Assembly: GCA_027013145.1 (NCBI GenBank)
Contig: JALUXX010000005.1
Span: forward strand, 1-64,000
DNA length: 64,000 nt
Origin: Gammaproteobacteria bacterium
GTDB lineage: Bacteria; Pseudomonadota; Gammaproteobacteria; 21-64-14
Reading direction: 5' to 3'
The notes below the pieces were generated by a model, which did not search any database, had not been told where the DNA came from, and saw only the letters and a list, made by a program, of their open reading frames with translations. Below are positions 24,701 through 36,705 of this stretch, piece by piece; position 1 is the first letter of the stretch; each line of letters starts with the position of its first letter. The position numbers and the translations under genes were made by a program.

Positions 24701-25498
24701 TCAGCCCCTTTTGCGATCCGCCGCCGGGCGCTTCCAGCGCACCGCGAAGCCGTTCGTGTAGCGCAGATCCACCGCGTCGATGTCTCCGACCCGACCCGCG
24801 AACGCCGCCGGATAGACGCTCAGGAAGCGCGCGAGGCGCGCCGTCGGATCCGCGCGCCCGAGGAGCAGGCGGACGCCGCCGGCGAGGCCCAGGCTCCAGG
24901 AACGCCGCGCATCGAGATCCACACGCACGAGCCGCAACCCGTGGGCCGCCAGCAGCGCGCCGTACGACCGGTAGCGGCGCAGCACCAGGGCCTCGGTCCC
25001 CGCGGGCCCGTGCAGCTCGGGCAACGCCGGCAACGGCGGAATCCTGCGCGGGCGAAAGACGGTCCCCGCGGCGGTCACCAGCGCGTCGGCGCCCCAGCGG
25101 GCGAACGGGACGCGCTCCACCACCCGCACGACCAGCGTCCCCGGCCATTCGCGACGCACCGCGGCGCTCTGCACCCACGGCAGCGCCAGCGCCGCGGCCC
25201 GGACCGCGCGCACGTCGACCGCGAAGAAGCTCCCGCCCACCACCCCGGCGAGGGCCGACTTGAGGCGTGCCGGGTCGAGATAGCGGAAGTTCCCGCTGAC
25301 CTGCACCTGCCGGATCGGAAACCGGTGCGGGTTCGACAAGGCCTCCCACGCGCGCGCGCCGCCCCAGATCGCGAGCGCGGACAGCACGCCCGCCGCGGCC
25401 CAGCCCAGGACCCGCCGGGCCGACGCGGCCGGCGGCGCCGCCGCGCCGCGCCCGCGGCGCCGGCCACGCACCAGCGGCAGGGTGATCACGCTCGCCAT
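24701..25498 (-). CDS. ftsQ: Cell division protein FtsQ
   Basis: POTRA-type [36 protein letters not shown]; between ddl and ftsA. Confidence 0.95.
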   Translation of the reverse strand: MASVITLPLVRGRRRGRGAAAPPAASARRVLGWAAAGVLSALAIWGGARAWEALSNPHRFPIRQVQVSGNFRYLDPARLKSALAGVVGGSFFAVDVRAVRAAALALPWVQSAAVRREWPGTLVVRVVERVPFARWGADALVTAAGTVFRPRRIPPLPALPELHGPAGTEALVLRRYRSYGALLAAHGLRLVRVDLDARRSWSLGLAGGVRLLLGRADPTARLARFLSVYPAAFAGRVGDIDAVDLRYTNGFAVRWKRPAADRKRG

Positions 25499-26478
25499 GC
25501 GCAACTCCCGGCATCGGCGCGCAGCGCCGGAAAACTGGTCGCGAGCACCGCGAGCACGAGCTCGTCGAAGTCGAAGCCGGCCGCGCGGGCGGCCATCGGC
25601 ACCAGGCTGTGGTCGGTCATCCCCGGCACCGTGTTGACCTCGATGAACGCCGGCGCCCCGCTCCGGTCGGTGAGGAAGTCCACCCGCCCCCACCCCGAGG
25701 CGCCGAGCGCGGCGAACGCGGCGCGGGCACGGGCCGCCAGCGCCGCCTCGCGCCCGGCGTCGAGCCCGCAAGGGCAGTGGTAACGCGTGGTGTCGGCGCG
25801 GTACTTCGCCTCGTAGTCGTAGAAGGCGCGCGGCGTCTCGAGGCGGATCAGGGGCAGGACCTCGTCGCCGACGATGGCCGCCGTGTACTCCGGACCGTCG
25901 ACCCAGGATTCGGCGAGCACGCAACGATCGTAGCGGGCGGCCTCGGCATAGGCGCCCGGCAGATCGCCGGCGCGCTCGACCCGCGTCATCCCCAGGCTCG
26001 AACCCTCGAGCGCCGGCTTGACCATGAGCGGCAGACCGAGACGGCGGGCGACGGCATCGAAATCATCGCCGGCGTCGAGGACCTCGAAGGCCGGCGTCGG
26101 TACCCCGGCGCCGATCCAGACCTGCTTGCTGCGCAACTTGTCCATCGCCAGCGCCGACCCGAGGACACCGCTGCCCGTGTAGGCGAGCCCCAGAGACTCG
26201 AGCGCCCCCTGAATCACCCCGTCCTCGCCCCCGCGCCCGTGCAGGGCGATGAACGCCCGCGCGAAACCGTCGCGCCCGAGCTGGCCGACCGGATCCTGTG
26301 CCGGGTCGACGGGGTGGGCGTCCACCCCGCAGCGGCGCAGCGCCGCCAGTACCGCCGCGCCCGTACGCAGCGAGACCTCCCGTTCCGCCGATCGTCCGCC
26401 CAGGAGCACGGCGACCCGGCCGCAGTCGGGGGCCAGGCGCGGCCACGCCGCGAGCAGTGCGCGAATACCCGCAGTCAC
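25486..26478 (-). CDS. ddlB: D-alanine-D-alanine ligase
   Basis: [58 protein letters not shown]. Confidence 0.97.
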   Translation of the reverse strand: MTAGIRALLAAWPRLAPDCGRVAVLLGGRSAEREVSLRTGAAVLAALRRCGVDAHPVDPAQDPVGQLGRDGFARAFIALHGRGGEDGVIQGALESLGLAYTGSGVLGSALAMDKLRSKQVWIGAGVPTPAFEVLDAGDDFDAVARRLGLPLMVKPALEGSSLGMTRVERAGDLPGAYAEAARYDRCVLAESWVDGPEYTAAIVGDEVLPLIRLETPRAFYDYEAKYRADTTRYHCPCGLDAGREAALAARARAAFAALGASGWGRVDFLTDRSGAPAFIEVNTVPGMTDHSLVPMAARAAGFDFDELVLAVLATSFPALRADAGSCAWRA

Positions 26479-27410
26479 GGCCGTTCGCCCTCCTGCAGAG
26501 GCGTCGCGCCCGGTACCGGCTCGCCGACGATCCGCACCTCCGGCTCCAGCCGCACGCCCTGCGTCCGCGCCACGGTGTCGGCGACGAGACGGATCAGCGC
26601 CTCGATATCGGCGGCGCGGGCCCCTCCGGTGTTGACGATGAAGTTGGCGTGCTTGGTCGAAACGCAGGCGGCGCCGATGCAGGTCCCCTTCAGCCCGGCG
26701 GCCTCGATGAGGCGCGCGGCGTGATCACCGGGCGGATTGCGGAAGACCGAACCGCAACTGGCCTGTCCCGTCGGTTGCGTGGCGCTGCGCCGCGCCAGCA
26801 GCTCGCGGATGCGCGCACTCCCGGCGCGACCGGCGCCGGGGGTCAGACGCAGGTGCGCGGCCAGGAACCATTCCCCGGGCGGACCCGCGACGCTGCGGTA
26901 GGCGACGCGGAAGTCGCCGGGCGGGCGCACGCGCACCTCCCCGTGGCGGTCGACGGTCTCCACCGCCGCGACGCACGCCCAGGTCTCACCGCCGAAGGCG
27001 CCCGCGTTCATGGCCAGCGCCCCGCCGACGGTCCCGGGGATCCCGGCGAGGAACTCCGCGCCGCGAAGGCCGTTGCGGGCGCAGAATCGCGCGACCTTGG
27101 CGCACGGCACGCCGGCCTCGGCACGCACCAGATCCGGCGCGTCGCGCTCGATCCGCTTGAGCATCGCGGCGGTGGCGATCACTGTCGCCTGCAAGCCGCC
27201 GTCGCGCACCAGCAGATTGCTGCCCAGCCCCAACCAGAACACCGGCTCGCCGGCAGGCAGCGCGCGCAGGAACGCGGATAGGTCGGCGATGTCCGCGGGC
27301 TCATAGAAGGTACGCGCGGGTCCGCCCGCCCGCCACGAGGTGTGCCGCGCCATGGGTTCGTCATGGCGCAAGGTCCCGCGCGGTCCCGGGTTCTTCGGTG
27401 CCGGCATCAT
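26475..27410 (-). CDS. murB: UDP-N-acetylenolpyruvoylglucosamine reductase
   Basis: [60 protein letters not shown] overlap with murC stop. Confidence 0.96.
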   Translation of the reverse strand: MMPAPKNPGPRGTLRHDEPMARHTSWRAGGPARTFYEPADIADLSAFLRALPAGEPVFWLGLGSNLLVRDGGLQATVIATAAMLKRIERDAPDLVRAEAGVPCAKVARFCARNGLRGAEFLAGIPGTVGGALAMNAGAFGGETWACVAAVETVDRHGEVRVRPPGDFRVAYRSVAGPPGEWFLAAHLRLTPGAGRAGSARIRELLARRSATQPTGQASCGSVFRNPPGDHAARLIEAAGLKGTCIGAACVSTKHANFIVNTGGARAADIEALIRLVADTVARTQGVRLEPEVRIVGEPVPGATPLQEGERP

Positions 27411-28879
27411 GGGCCGCGTCCCACGCCGCTGGCCGCGCCCGCCCCGAGGTGTTGCGGCAGCCGCGCCGCCATCGCCCCGATGTCACCGGCCCCGAGGGTC
27501 AGAAGCACGTCGCCGTCCTCGAGCGTCGCGGCGAGGATCGCCGGCAGCTCCTCCAGCGGATCGACGAACACCGGGTCGATGCGCCCGCGCGCGCGCACCG
27601 CGCGGCACAGGGTACGCCCGTCGGCCCCGGCGATCGGCGCCTCGCCCGCCGCGTACACCTCGCCCAGCAGCAGCACATCGACCTCGGAGAGGACACGCGC
27701 GAAGTCCTCGAACAGATCGCGCGTGCGCGTATAGCGGTGGGGCTGGAACGCGACCACCAGGCGGCGGCGCGGCCAGCCGGCGCGGATCGCCCGGAGGGTC
27801 GCCTCGATCTCGCGCGGGTGGTGTCCGTAGTCATCGATGAACAGCACACGTCCGCGCCCGGTCTCGAACTCACCGTAGACCTGGAACCGGCGCCCGATGC
27901 CCTCGAACCCCCGCAGGGCCCGTAACAACGGCGCGTCGTCCACCCCGAGTTCGTGCGCCACGGCGAGCGCCGCGAGGGCGTTCTGCACGTTGTGCTTTCC
28001 GGGCAGGTTCAGCGTGACCTTGAGCCACTCGCGCCCGCCGTCGCGGCGTACGCCGAACCGGGTGCGGGTGCCCTCCTGGCGCAGCCCGACGGCGCGCACC
28101 GCGGCGTCCGCGCTGAACCCATAGGTCAGCACCGGCCGCCCCACCTCGGGCAGCAGCTCGCGCACCACCGGGTCGTCGATGCAGAGCACCGCCAGGCCGT
28201 AGAACGGGAGGTGATGGAGGAACTCGAGGAAGCTGCGGCGCAGCTCGCGGAAGTCCCCGCCGTAGGTTCCCATGTGGTCGGCGTCGATGTTGGTCACGAC
28301 CGCCATCATGGGCTGCAGGTGCAGGAACGAGGCGTCGCTCTCGTCGGCCTCGGCGACCAGGTAGCGGCCCGCGCCCAGGCGTGCGTTGCTCCCGGCGCTG
28401 TTCAGGCGCCCGCCGATGACGAAGGTCGGGTCGCGTCCGGCCTCCGCCAGCAGGGTGGCGATCAGGCTGGTGGTGGTGGTCTTGCCGTGCGTCCCCGCGA
28501 CGGCGATGCCGTAGCGGAAGCGCATCAGTTCGGCGAGCATCTCGGCGCGACGCACGACGGGGATGCGCCGCGTGCGCGCGGCCGCGACCTCCGGGTTCTC
28601 CGCGCCGACGGCGGTCGAGACCACGACCGCGTCACACCCTTCTATGTGGGCCGCGTCGTGTCCGATGTGCACGTCGGCCCCGAGCGCGCACAGGCGTCGG
28701 GTGACGGCGTTCTCCCGCAGATCCGAGCCGCTCACGCGGTAGCCGAGGTTGATGAGCACCTCGGCGATGCCGCTCATCCCCGCCCCGCCGATGCCCACCA
28801 TGTGGATACGGCGGATGCGCCCCATCCCGGTTTCGCTTTCGACGCCCATCAGCAACACCCGCTTTCCGGCCTTCGTCAT
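27407..28879 (-). CDS. murC: UDP-N-acetylmuramate-L-alanine ligase
   Basis: [61 protein letters not shown]. Confidence 0.98.
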   Translation of the reverse strand: MTKAGKRVLLMGVESETGMGRIRRIHMVGIGGAGMSGIAEVLINLGYRVSGSDLRENAVTRRLCALGADVHIGHDAAHIEGCDAVVVSTAVGAENPEVAAARTRRIPVVRRAEMLAELMRFRYGIAVAGTHGKTTTTSLIATLLAEAGRDPTFVIGGRLNSAGSNARLGAGRYLVAEADESDASFLHLQPMMAVVTNIDADHMGTYGGDFRELRRSFLEFLHHLPFYGLAVLCIDDPVVRELLPEVGRPVLTYGFSADAAVRAVGLRQEGTRTRFGVRRDGGREWLKVTLNLPGKHNVQNALAALAVAHELGVDDAPLLRALRGFEGIGRRFQVYGEFETGRGRVLFIDDYGHHPREIEATLRAIRAGWPRRRLVVAFQPHRYTRTRDLFEDFARVLSEVDVLLLGEVYAAGEAPIAGADGRTLCRAVRARGRIDPVFVDPLEELPAILAATLEDGDVLLTLGAGDIGAMAARLPQHLGAGAASGVGRGP

Positions 28880-28909
28880 ACCAGCCGTCCCGTTCCCATC
28901 CCGGTCTCC

Positions 28910-29995
28910 TTACCCGCAGGCCGCCCGGCAGTGCTCCGCCACGGCTTCCGCCGCCTCGGGCCGGCCCGCGCCACGCGCCGCGCGTGCCATCTCCAGCAGC
29001 CGCGCCCGATCCCAGAGCAGTTCCTCCAGACAACCGGCGAGACGCTCGACACCGAATTGCGCGGGCGGGATCAGCAGCGCCGCGCGCCGCTCGACCAGGT
29101 AGCGCGCGTTGTGCGTCTGGTGGTCGTCGACCGCATGCGGATAGGGGACGAGGATCGACGCCACCCCCGCGACCGCCAGTTCCGACACCGTCATCGCCCC
29201 CGCCCGGCAGAGCACGAGATCCGCCCACGCGTAGGCCTGCGCCATGTCCTCGATGAACGCGTCGACGCGCACCTCGGCAAGCCGCGCGCGTCCGTAGGCG
29301 GCGCGCGCGACGGCCAGGGTGCGCTGGCCGGCCTGATGCCAGACGCGCGGACGCCGCTGCAACGGGAGGCGTTCGAGCACCGCGGGGACGGTCTCGTTGA
29401 ACGCCTGCGCGCCCAGACTCCCGCCCAGCACGAGCAGCCGCGGCGGCCCCGACCGACCCGCGAAGCGATCCTCCGGCGCCGCCACGGCGACAATCGTGGC
29501 CCGCACCGGGTTGCCCGTGTGCTCGGCGCGGTACCGCGCCGGAAACGATCCGGCAAACGACTCCAGCACCCGCGTCGCCAGCCGTGCGAGCAGACGGTTG
29601 GTCAGGCCGGGAATCGCGTTCTGTTCGTGAATCAGCAACGGGCGGCGCAGCAGCCACGCCGCGACCCCGCCGGGGCCGGCGGTGTACCCGCCCATGCCGA
29701 GCACCGCACACGGACGCACCCTGGCGAGCGCGGCGAGCGCCTGCACAAGGGCCCACGCGAGCATGAGCGGCGCGGTCAGCCGTGCCAACGGGCCCTTGCC
29801 CCGCAACCCGGCGATCCGGATCCAGAGCATCTCGATCCCCGCCTTGGGCACCACGCGGCTCTCCATCCCGCGCCGCGTCCCCATCCACACCACCGCCACC
29901 CCGTCGGCGCGCAGGCGTTCGGCGACGGCGAGCGCCGGGAAGACGTGCCCCCCGGTGCCGCCGGCCAGGATCAGGATCGGTCCCGCGGTGCTCAT
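28910..29995 (-). CDS. murG: Lipid II synthase, UDP-GlcNAc transferase
   Basis: ILILAGGTGGHVFPALAVAERL, GMGGYTAGPGG, LIHEQNAIPGLTNR, CRAGAMTVSELAVAG. Confidence 0.97.
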   Translation of the reverse strand: MSTAGPILILAGGTGGHVFPALAVAERLRADGVAVVWMGTRRGMESRVVPKAGIEMLWIRIAGLRGKGPLARLTAPLMLAWALVQALAALARVRPCAVLGMGGYTAGPGGVAAWLLRRPLLIHEQNAIPGLTNRLLARLATRVLESFAGSFPARYRAEHTGNPVRATIVAVAAPEDRFAGRSGPPRLLVLGGSLGAQAFNETVPAVLERLPLQRRPRVWHQAGQRTLAVARAAYGRARLAEVRVDAFIEDMAQAYAWADLVLCRAGAMTVSELAVAGVASILVPYPHAVDDHQTHNARYLVERRAALLIPPAQFGVERLAGCLEELLWDRARLLEMARAARGAGRPEAAEAVAEHCRAACG

Positions 29996-31215
29996 CGCCG
30001 CCGCCTCCCCGCCCGCCCCGGCGCCGGGCGCGCCCCGGCGCCGACGCGGCGCGCCTCGCGATCGATGCGCAACAGCAGCCCGAGCGCGACGCAGTTCACG
30101 AGCACACTGCTGCCGCCGTAGCTCATCAACGGGAGCGTCAGGCCCTTGGTCGGAAGCACGCCCATGTTGACGCCGATGTTCAGATACGCCTGCAGCCCGA
30201 CCCACAGGCCGATGCCGTAGGCGAGATAGGCCCCGAAGGGCCTGCCCGCGCGCTCCGCGCGCCGCGCGATGCCGAAGGCGCGCCACACGACGAAACCGAA
30301 CAGGGCGACCACGGCGATCACGCCCGCCAGGCCCAGTTCCTCCGCGAGGATCGAGAACAGGAAGTCCGTATGCGCCTCCGGGAGGTAGAACAGTTTCTGG
30401 ACGCTGTTGCCCAGACCGACGCCGAACCAGCCGCCGCGCCCGATGGCGATCAGCGCCTGCGTGAGCTGAAAACCGGAACTGAAGGGGTCCGCCCACGGAT
30501 TGAGGAACGAAGTGAGACGCTCCAGCCGGTAGGGACTGAGCACCGCGAGCGCCCCGAGTCCGGCCGCGACGGTCAGCAGCAGCGCCAGGAACGGCCACAG
30601 GCGCACACCGGCGAGAAACAGCAGGCCGAGGGCGGTCGCCATCAGCACCCCGGTGGAACCGAAATCCGGTTCCAGCAGGAGGAACAGTCCCGCGACGCAC
30701 AGGAGTCCCATCGGCGCGAGGAGGCCGCGCGCGCTCGTGCGCAGCACCTCGGCGTGGCGCACGACATAGGCGGCGAGGTAGACCACGGCTGCGAATTTCG
30801 CCAGCTCCGAGACCTGGAAGTGCATCGGGCCGAGCGGGATCCAGCGCACGCTGCCGTTGACCTGGCGGCCGATTCCGGGGATCAGGACCGCGGCGAGCAA
30901 CACCAGGGTCGCGAACCAGAGCGGCCGTGCGATCCGCTCCCAGAAGACCAGCGGGATCCGCAGCACGACGGCGATCGCGACCGCCCCGAGCGCGAGGAAT
31001 ACCAGTTGCCGGATCACGAAATGGAACGGCTCGCCGAACTGACGCGCCGCCAGACCGAGCGAGGTGGAGGCGACCATCACCAGCCCGAGCGAGGCGACGG
31101 CGATCACGGCGCCGAGCAGCGGCAGGTCCAGATCGGGCGCGGCCGCCTGCGACCGCGCCCCGGCCGTCGCCGATCGGGCGGAAAGCGGGAGCCCGTGCGT
31201 ACTCACCGCAGCCAT
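29992..31215 (-). CDS. ftsW: SEDS lipid II polymerase FtsW
   Basis: VVMVASTS-type N-terminus, LLEPDFGSTGVLMAT, EAHTDFLFSILAEELGLAG, LPLMSYGGSS. Confidence 0.97.
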   Translation of the reverse strand: MAAVSTHGLPLSARSATAGARSQAAAPDLDLPLLGAVIAVASLGLVMVASTSLGLAARQFGEPFHFVIRQLVFLALGAVAIAVVLRIPLVFWERIARPLWFATLVLLAAVLIPGIGRQVNGSVRWIPLGPMHFQVSELAKFAAVVYLAAYVVRHAEVLRTSARGLLAPMGLLCVAGLFLLLEPDFGSTGVLMATALGLLFLAGVRLWPFLALLLTVAAGLGALAVLSPYRLERLTSFLNPWADPFSSGFQLTQALIAIGRGGWFGVGLGNSVQKLFYLPEAHTDFLFSILAEELGLAGVIAVVALFGFVVWRAFGIARRAERAGRPFGAYLAYGIGLWVGLQAYLNIGVNMGVLPTKGLTLPLMSYGGSSVLVNCVALGLLLRIDREARRVGAGARPAPGRAGRRRR

Positions 31216-32543
31216 CTGCGCACCGCCTCCATGAAACGGGTCCCGCGGTCTTCGTAGTTGCGGAACATGTCGAAGCTCGCGCACGCGGGGGAGAACAGAA
31301 CGACGTCGCCCGGCTGCGCGAGCGCGCCCGCCAGGCGCACCACCTCGTCGAGGTCCGCGGCGGTGTGCAGGGGAACGGTGCCGGCGAGGGCGTGCTCGAT
31401 CTGCGGCGCGTCGCGTCCGAACAGCACCACTGCGCGTGCGTGGGCCGCGACCGGCGCCCGCAGCGGGGCGAAGTCGGCGCCCTTCCCGTCGCCGCCGGCG
31501 ATCAGGACCACCGGCACGTCGAATCCCTCCAGCGCCGCCGTGGTCGCCCCGACGTTGGTGCCCTTGGAATCGTTGTACCAGACCACCCCGTCACGCTCCC
31601 CCACCCGCTGGGTACGATGGGCCAGACCCTCGAAGCGGCCCATGGCGTCGGCCATGGCCGCCACCGGCAGCCCGAGCGCGGTGCCCGCGGCGAGCGCGGC
31701 GAGCGCATTCGCCCGGTTGTGGCGTCCCGGGAGCGCCAGCAAGGCGGCGCGCACGAGCGCCCGCCGCCCGTGCATGAACCACTCCTCGCCGTCCACCGTC
31801 CCGATCCCGAAGTCGTCCGCCCCCGGCGGGCCCGAGGTGAAACGCAGCACCGGGCGGCGCGCATCGGCCATGACCGCGACCCGCGGGTCGTCGGCGTTGA
31901 TCACCTGGACCTGCGCCCGGCGCAGGATGCGCGCCTTCGCGGCGGCGTACTCGTCGAGGTCGCGGTAACGGTCCATGTGGTCGGGGCTCAGGTTCAGGAC
32001 CAGACCTACCGCCGGCGCCAGCGACTCGGTGCACTCGAGCTGGAAGCTGGAGAGCTCCAGGACGTAGAGGTCCGGTTCGCCGTCACGCAGCAGGTCGAGC
32101 GCCGGCGTCCCGAGGTTGCCGCCGACGCGCACGTCGCGCCCGGCCGCGCGCGCCATCGCGCCGAGCAGCGTCGTCACGGTGCTCTTGCCGTTGGATCCGG
32201 TCACCGCCGCCACCGGCGCGCGCGCATGGCGCGCGAACAGCTCGATGTCGCCGATCACCGGAGTGCCGCGCGCGAGCGCCGCGGCGATGGCCGGCGTGCG
32301 CAGGGCGACGCCCGGGCTGAGCACGATCTCGTCGGCGCTGCGCAGGACCTGCTCGTCGAGCCCGCCCAGGAACACCGCCACGTCGGGCAGCGTATCGCGC
32401 AGCGCATCCAACCCCGGGGGATGGGCGCGCGTGTCGGCCACCGCGATCTCCACGCCGCGCGCCGACAGGAACCGCGCGCACGACAGCCCGGTCGCGCCGA
32501 GGCCGACGATGAGCACCCGATGCGGTCGTTCGAGCGTTGCCAT
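31203..32543 (-). CDS. murD: UDP-MurNAc-L-Ala-D-Glu ligase
   Basis: VLIVGLGATGLSCARFL, AVTGSNGKSTVTTLLG, NLSPDHMDRY, CASFDMFRNYEDRG. Confidence 0.97.
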   Translation of the reverse strand: MATLERPHRVLIVGLGATGLSCARFLSARGVEIAVADTRAHPPGLDALRDTLPDVAVFLGGLDEQVLRSADEIVLSPGVALRTPAIAAALARGTPVIGDIELFARHARAPVAAVTGSNGKSTVTTLLGAMARAAGRDVRVGGNLGTPALDLLRDGEPDLYVLELSSFQLECTESLAPAVGLVLNLSPDHMDRYRDLDEYAAAKARILRRAQVQVINADDPRVAVMADARRPVLRFTSGPPGADDFGIGTVDGEEWFMHGRRALVRAALLALPGRHNRANALAALAAGTALGLPVAAMADAMGRFEGLAHRTQRVGERDGVVWYNDSKGTNVGATTAALEGFDVPVVLIAGGDGKGADFAPLRAPVAAHARAVVLFGRDAPQIEHALAGTVPLHTAADLDEVVRLAGALAQPGDVVLFSPACASFDMFRNYEDRGTRFMEAVRRWLR

Positions 32544-32645
32544 ATGCGCGCAGCCGGCCACCATACTCTCAACCGATCCCGTTCCCGGCACGGGGGCCGC
32601 GGGCATCCGCCGCGGCACCGCACCGTACATGGACGCGCGACCCGC

Positions 32646-33728
32646 TCATCGGATCTTCAGCGTCGCCAGGCCGATCAACACCAGGATCACGGTGACGATC
32701 CAGAAGCGGACGATGACCCGGGGCTCCGGCCAGCCCTTCAGCTCGAAATGGTGGTGCAGCGGGGCCATGCGGAAGATGCGCCGGCCGGTGAGCTTGAAGG
32801 AGGCCACCTGCAGGATGACCGAGACGGTCTCCATCACGAACACACCGCCCATGATCAACAGCACCAGCTCCTCGCGCACGATCACGGCGATCAGACCCAG
32901 GGCCGCGCCCAGCGCCAGGGCGCCGATGTCGCCCATGAAAACCTGCGCCGGATAGGCGTTGAACCAGAGAAAACCCAGTCCCGCGCCCATCAGCGCACCG
33001 CAGACGACGATCAGCTCGCCGACCCCGGCGATGTAGGGGATCCCGAGATAACCGGAGAATTTCACGTGCCCGGTGACATAGGCGAAGATCCCGAGCGCGC
33101 CCGCCACCATCACCGCAGGCAGGATCGCCAGCCCGTCGAGGCCGTCCGTCAGATTGACCGCATTGCTCGAGCCGACGATGACCAGATACACCACCGGGAT
33201 GTACAGCAGGCCGAGCGGCACGTAGACGTGCTTGAAGAACGGGACCACCAGTTCCGTCTCCGCCGGCGTGGCGGCGGTGAAGTACAGAAACGCGGCGGTG
33301 CCCAGCCCGACCACCGACTGCCAGAAGAATTTGCTCCGCGCCGGCAGCCCGCGCGCATCGCGCAGGACGAGTTTGCGATAGTCGTCGACCCAGCCGATGA
33401 GCCCGAACAGCAGCGTCACGGCCAGCACCAGCCAGACGTAGCGGTTGCGCAGATCGGCCCACAGCAGCGTCGTGACCGCGATCGAGACGAGGATCAGGGA
33501 GCCGCCCATGGTCGGCGTACCCGCCTTGACCAGATGCGTCGGCGGGCCGTCGTTGCGCACCGTCTGGCCGATCTGGTGGCGGCTCAGGCGCCGGATGAGG
33601 TAGGGGCCGATCACGAAGGAGATCGTCAGCGCGGTCAGCACGCCGAGGATGGCGCGCAGCGTAAGGTAACGGAATACGTTGAACCCGCTGTAGAATCCCG
33701 TGAGGTATTCGGCCAAGGCATAGAGCAT
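32646..33728 (-). CDS. mraY: Phospho-MurNAc-pentapeptide transferase
   Basis: [55 protein letters not shown]. Confidence 0.98.
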   Translation of the reverse strand: MLYALAEYLTGFYSGFNVFRYLTLRAILGVLTALTISFVIGPYLIRRLSRHQIGQTVRNDGPPTHLVKAGTPTMGGSLILVSIAVTTLLWADLRNRYVWLVLAVTLLFGLIGWVDDYRKLVLRDARGLPARSKFFWQSVVGLGTAAFLYFTAATPAETELVVPFFKHVYVPLGLLYIPVVYLVIVGSSNAVNLTDGLDGLAILPAVMVAGALGIFAYVTGHVKFSGYLGIPYIAGVGELIVVCGALMGAGLGFLWFNAYPAQVFMGDIGALALGAALGLIAVIVREELVLLIMGGVFVMETVSVILQVASFKLTGRRIFRMAPLHHHFELKGWPEPRVIVRFWIVTVILVLIGLATLKIR

Positions 33729-33796
33729 CGTTCATCCCCGTCGGGCGGTGCGTCGGGGCACCCGTCCGCCTTCCCCCCCGTGACGTCCGCGGCGCC

Positions 33797-35155
33797 TCAC
33801 GTCGCGGCCTCCGCGGCGAGGGCCTCGACCACCCGTTCCATGGCCATGAACCGCGATCCCTTCACCAATACCGTCACACCCGGGCGCAGGGCCTCGCCCA
33901 GTGCCGCGGCGAGCGCGTCCGCGTCGGCGAATACCTGGGCGCCGGCGCCGAAGGCGCGCGCCGCGCCGCGGCTGAGTTCGCCCACCGCGTAGAGGCGCTC
34001 GACACCCGCGGCGCGCGCACGCCGCCCGACCTCGGCGTGCAGCGCCGCCGCCCCGGGACCGAGTTCACCCATGTCGCCCAGGGCCAGCCAGTGGACGCCC
34101 GGGAGCGCCTGCAGCGTATCGAGCGCCGCGGCGAGCGATCCCGGATTGGCGTTGTAGGTATCGTCGAGGATGCGCGCACCGCCGCGCCCCGCCCGCACCT
34201 GCAGCCGCCGTGGGGCGCCGCGCACCCCGGCCAGCGCGCACCGCACCGCCGCCGGCCGGGCGCCGGCGGCGAGCGCCGCGGCCGCCGCGGCCGCCGCGTT
34301 CAGCACGTTGTGGCGGCCCGGTAGGGGAAGGGTCACCGGCACGGAGCCCTGCGGTGTGACCAGCGTGAACGCGCTCGAGGCGTCGGGCTGCACCGTCACC
34401 GCCTCGGCGCGCACGTCCGCGTCCGGCCCGAGACCGAAGCTCAGGATGCGGCGCCCGCGGCCCGCCAGCCGCCGCCACAGGTCCGCATAGGGATCGTCGG
34501 CGTTGATCACCGCCGTGCCGCCGGCGACAAGCCCCTCGAAGATCTCGCCCTTGGCGTGGGCCACGCCCTCGACGGAGCCGAACCCCTCGAGATGGGCCGG
34601 GCCGGCGTTGGTGATCAAGGCCGCCGTGGGCATCGCCATGCGGCTGAGCCGCGAGATCTCCCCCGGGTGGTTGGCCCCCATCTCGACGACCGCCGCGGCG
34701 TGGTCCGCATCGATGCGCAGCAGGGTCAGGGGCACGCCCAGTTCGTTGTTCAGGTTGCCCTGCGTGACCAGGACCGAGCCGGTCTCGCGCAGGATCGCGC
34801 CGATCATCTCCTTGACGGTCGTCTTGCCGTTGCTGCCGGTGACGGCGACGACGGGGATGTGCAGCCGGGAGCGGTAGTCGGCGGCGAGCGCGGCGAGCGC
34901 GGCGCGCGGATCCTCGACCACCAGTTGCGGCAACGCGACGTCGAGCGTGCGCGCAACCATCGCGCCGGTCGCTCCGCGGCCGGCGGCCGCAGCGACATAG
35001 TCGTGCCCGTCGAAGCGCGGTCCGCGCAACGCCACGAACAGGGCGCCGCTCTCGAGGGTACGGCTGTCGATGGAGACGCTTCGAAACACGGCGTCGGCGC
35101 CGACATGTCGCGCCGCGAGCACAGCGGCGGCCTCGGTCAAGCGCATCGCGTTCAC
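33797..35155 (-). CDS. murF: UDP-MurNAc-tripeptide D-Ala-D-Ala ligase
   Basis: SIDSRTLESGALFVALRGPRFDGHDYV, VTGSNGKTTVKEMI, VVEMGANHPGEI, ILDDTYNANPGS. Confidence 0.97.
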   Translation of the reverse strand: MNAMRLTEAAAVLAARHVGADAVFRSVSIDSRTLESGALFVALRGPRFDGHDYVAAAAGRGATGAMVARTLDVALPQLVVEDPRAALAALAADYRSRLHIPVVAVTGSNGKTTVKEMIGAILRETGSVLVTQGNLNNELGVPLTLLRIDADHAAAVVEMGANHPGEISRLSRMAMPTAALITNAGPAHLEGFGSVEGVAHAKGEIFEGLVAGGTAVINADDPYADLWRRLAGRGRRILSFGLGPDADVRAEAVTVQPDASSAFTLVTPQGSVPVTLPLPGRHNVLNAAAAAAAALAAGARPAAVRCALAGVRGAPRRLQVRAGRGGARILDDTYNANPGSLAAALDTLQALPGVHWLALGDMGELGPGAAALHAEVGRRARAAGVERLYAVGELSRGAARAFGAGAQVFADADALAAALGEALRPGVTVLVKGSRFMAMERVVEALAAEAAT

Positions 35156-36705
35156 GACCGGCGCTCCGCCAGGCGGCGTGCAACCTGGTCGCGATCGCTG
35201 AACGGCAGCGCACGGCCCGCCGCCACCTGCACCTCCTCGTGACCCTTCCCCGCCACCAACACAACGTCGCCCGGGGCGGCGAAACCCACGGCCAGGGCGA
35301 TGGCGTCGGCGCGGTCGCGGCGCACATAGGCGCGATCGGGGTCGCGCATCCCCTGCTGGATGTGGATGACGATGTCGGTGGCCGACTCCCCGCGCGGGTT
35401 GTCGTCGGTCAGCACCACGCGGTCGGCGAGACGTTCGGCGACCGCGCCCATCAGCGGGCGCTTGCCCGGATCGCGCTCGCCGCCGCAGCCGAATACGCAC
35501 CACAACTCGCCGGTACAGTGCGCGCGCAGCGCGCGCAAGGCCTGTTCGAGCGCGTCCGGCGTATGCGCGTAGTCGACCACGACGAGCGGCGCATCGCCGC
35601 CGCCGAAGGCCTCCATGCGACCCGGCACCGGGCGCACCGCCGCCAGCCGCGCCACGGCCCGTTCCAGCGGGAGATCCAGCGACAGCAGTACCGCGAGCGC
35701 GGCGAGAAGGTTTTCGACGTTGAACCGGCCCAGCAGGGGCGTTTCGATCCTTCCGGCCCCCCACGGCGTCGCGACATCGAACGCACACCCCGCGGGCCCG
35801 GTGCGCAGGCCGGTCCCCACCACGCACGCCGGCCCCGAAACGCCGGTATCGGCGTCCGCGGCCTCATCGAGCCGGAACCCGAGGACTTCGACCTGCGGCG
35901 ACAACACGCCGGCCAAACGGCGCCCGAACGGATCGGCGAGATTGACGACCGCCCGCCGCAGTCCGGGGGTCCGGAACAGCAGCTCCTTGGCCTGACCGTA
36001 GGCGCGCATGTCCCCGTGGTAATCGAGATGATCGCGCGTGAGATTGGTGAACACGGCGGTGTGGAACTCCACGCCCTCGACGCGCCCCTGGTGCAGGCCG
36101 TGCGAGGAGACCTCCATCGCCACCGCGCGCGCACCCGCCGCGCGCAACCCGGCGAGCAGGCGCTGGACGCTCACCGCGTCGGGCGTCGTGTGCGCCAGCG
36201 GCGCCAGGTCCGCGCCCAATCCGGCTCCGAGCGTGCCGATCACCCCGCAGGGCCGTCCCGCCCCGTCCAGCGCCTGGGCGAGAAAGTGACTGCAGGAGGT
36301 CTTGCCGTTGGTGCCGGTGATCCCGATCACGTCGAGTTCCCGCGACGGCCGGTCGTAGAAGCGCGCGGCGATCGGGCCGGCGTGACGCGACAGCCCGGTC
36401 ACCGGGATCAGCGGCACGCGCCCCGCACCGGCGCGCGCGTACCGCTCGCACAGGGCGCGTGCCTCGCGCGCGTCGCGCACCTCGTAGGCGACCGCCGCCG
36501 CACCCGCCTCCAGCGCCTGCGGCAGGTGCGCGAGCCCGTGCGTGCGCCGCCCCGCGCAGGCGAGGAAGAGATCGCCGGGGTGCAGCGCGCGGCTGTCCAG
36601 GGACAGTCCGCGGATCTCGCGGTCATCGGGTTCGGCGATCGCGGCAAACCCCGCGAGCAGATCGCGAAGGCTGCGCCCGTGCGCGTGCGGGACCGCGGGC
36701 ATCAT
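35152..36705 (-). CDS. murE: UDP-MurNAc-L-Ala-D-Glu:mDAP ligase
   Basis: LSLDSRALHPGDLFLA, GITGTNGKTSCSHFLA, DNPRGE motif TDDNPRGESATDI. Confidence 0.97.
   Translation of the reverse strand: MMPAVPHAHGRSLRDLLAGFAAIAEPDDREIRGLSLDSRALHPGDLFLACAGRRTHGLAHLPQALEAGAAAVAYEVRDAREARALCERYARAGAGRVPLIPVTGLSRHAGPIAARFYDRPSRELDVIGITGTNGKTSCSHFLAQALDGAGRPCGVIGTLGAGLGADLAPLAHTTPDAVSVQRLLAGLRAAGARAVAMEVSSHGLHQGRVEGVEFHTAVFTNLTRDHLDYHGDMRAYGQAKELLFRTPGLRRAVVNLADPFGRRLAGVLSPQVEVLGFRLDEAADADTGVSGPACVVGTGLRTGPAGCAFDVATPWGAGRIETPLLGRFNVENLLAALAVLLSLDLPLERAVARLAAVRPVPGRMEAFGGGDAPLVVVDYAHTPDALEQALRALRAHCTGELWCVFGCGGERDPGKRPLMGAVAERLADRVVLTDDNPRGESATDIVIHIQQGMRDPDRAYVRRDRADAIALAVGFAAPGDVVLVAGKGHEEVQVAAGRALPFSDRDQVARRLAERRS

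Noticed and set aside
30927-33992. 1021-aa plus-strand ORF opposite ftsW-murD-mraY
   Set aside because: Antisense artefact of GC-rich codon usage; the minus strand encodes recognised proteins throughout.
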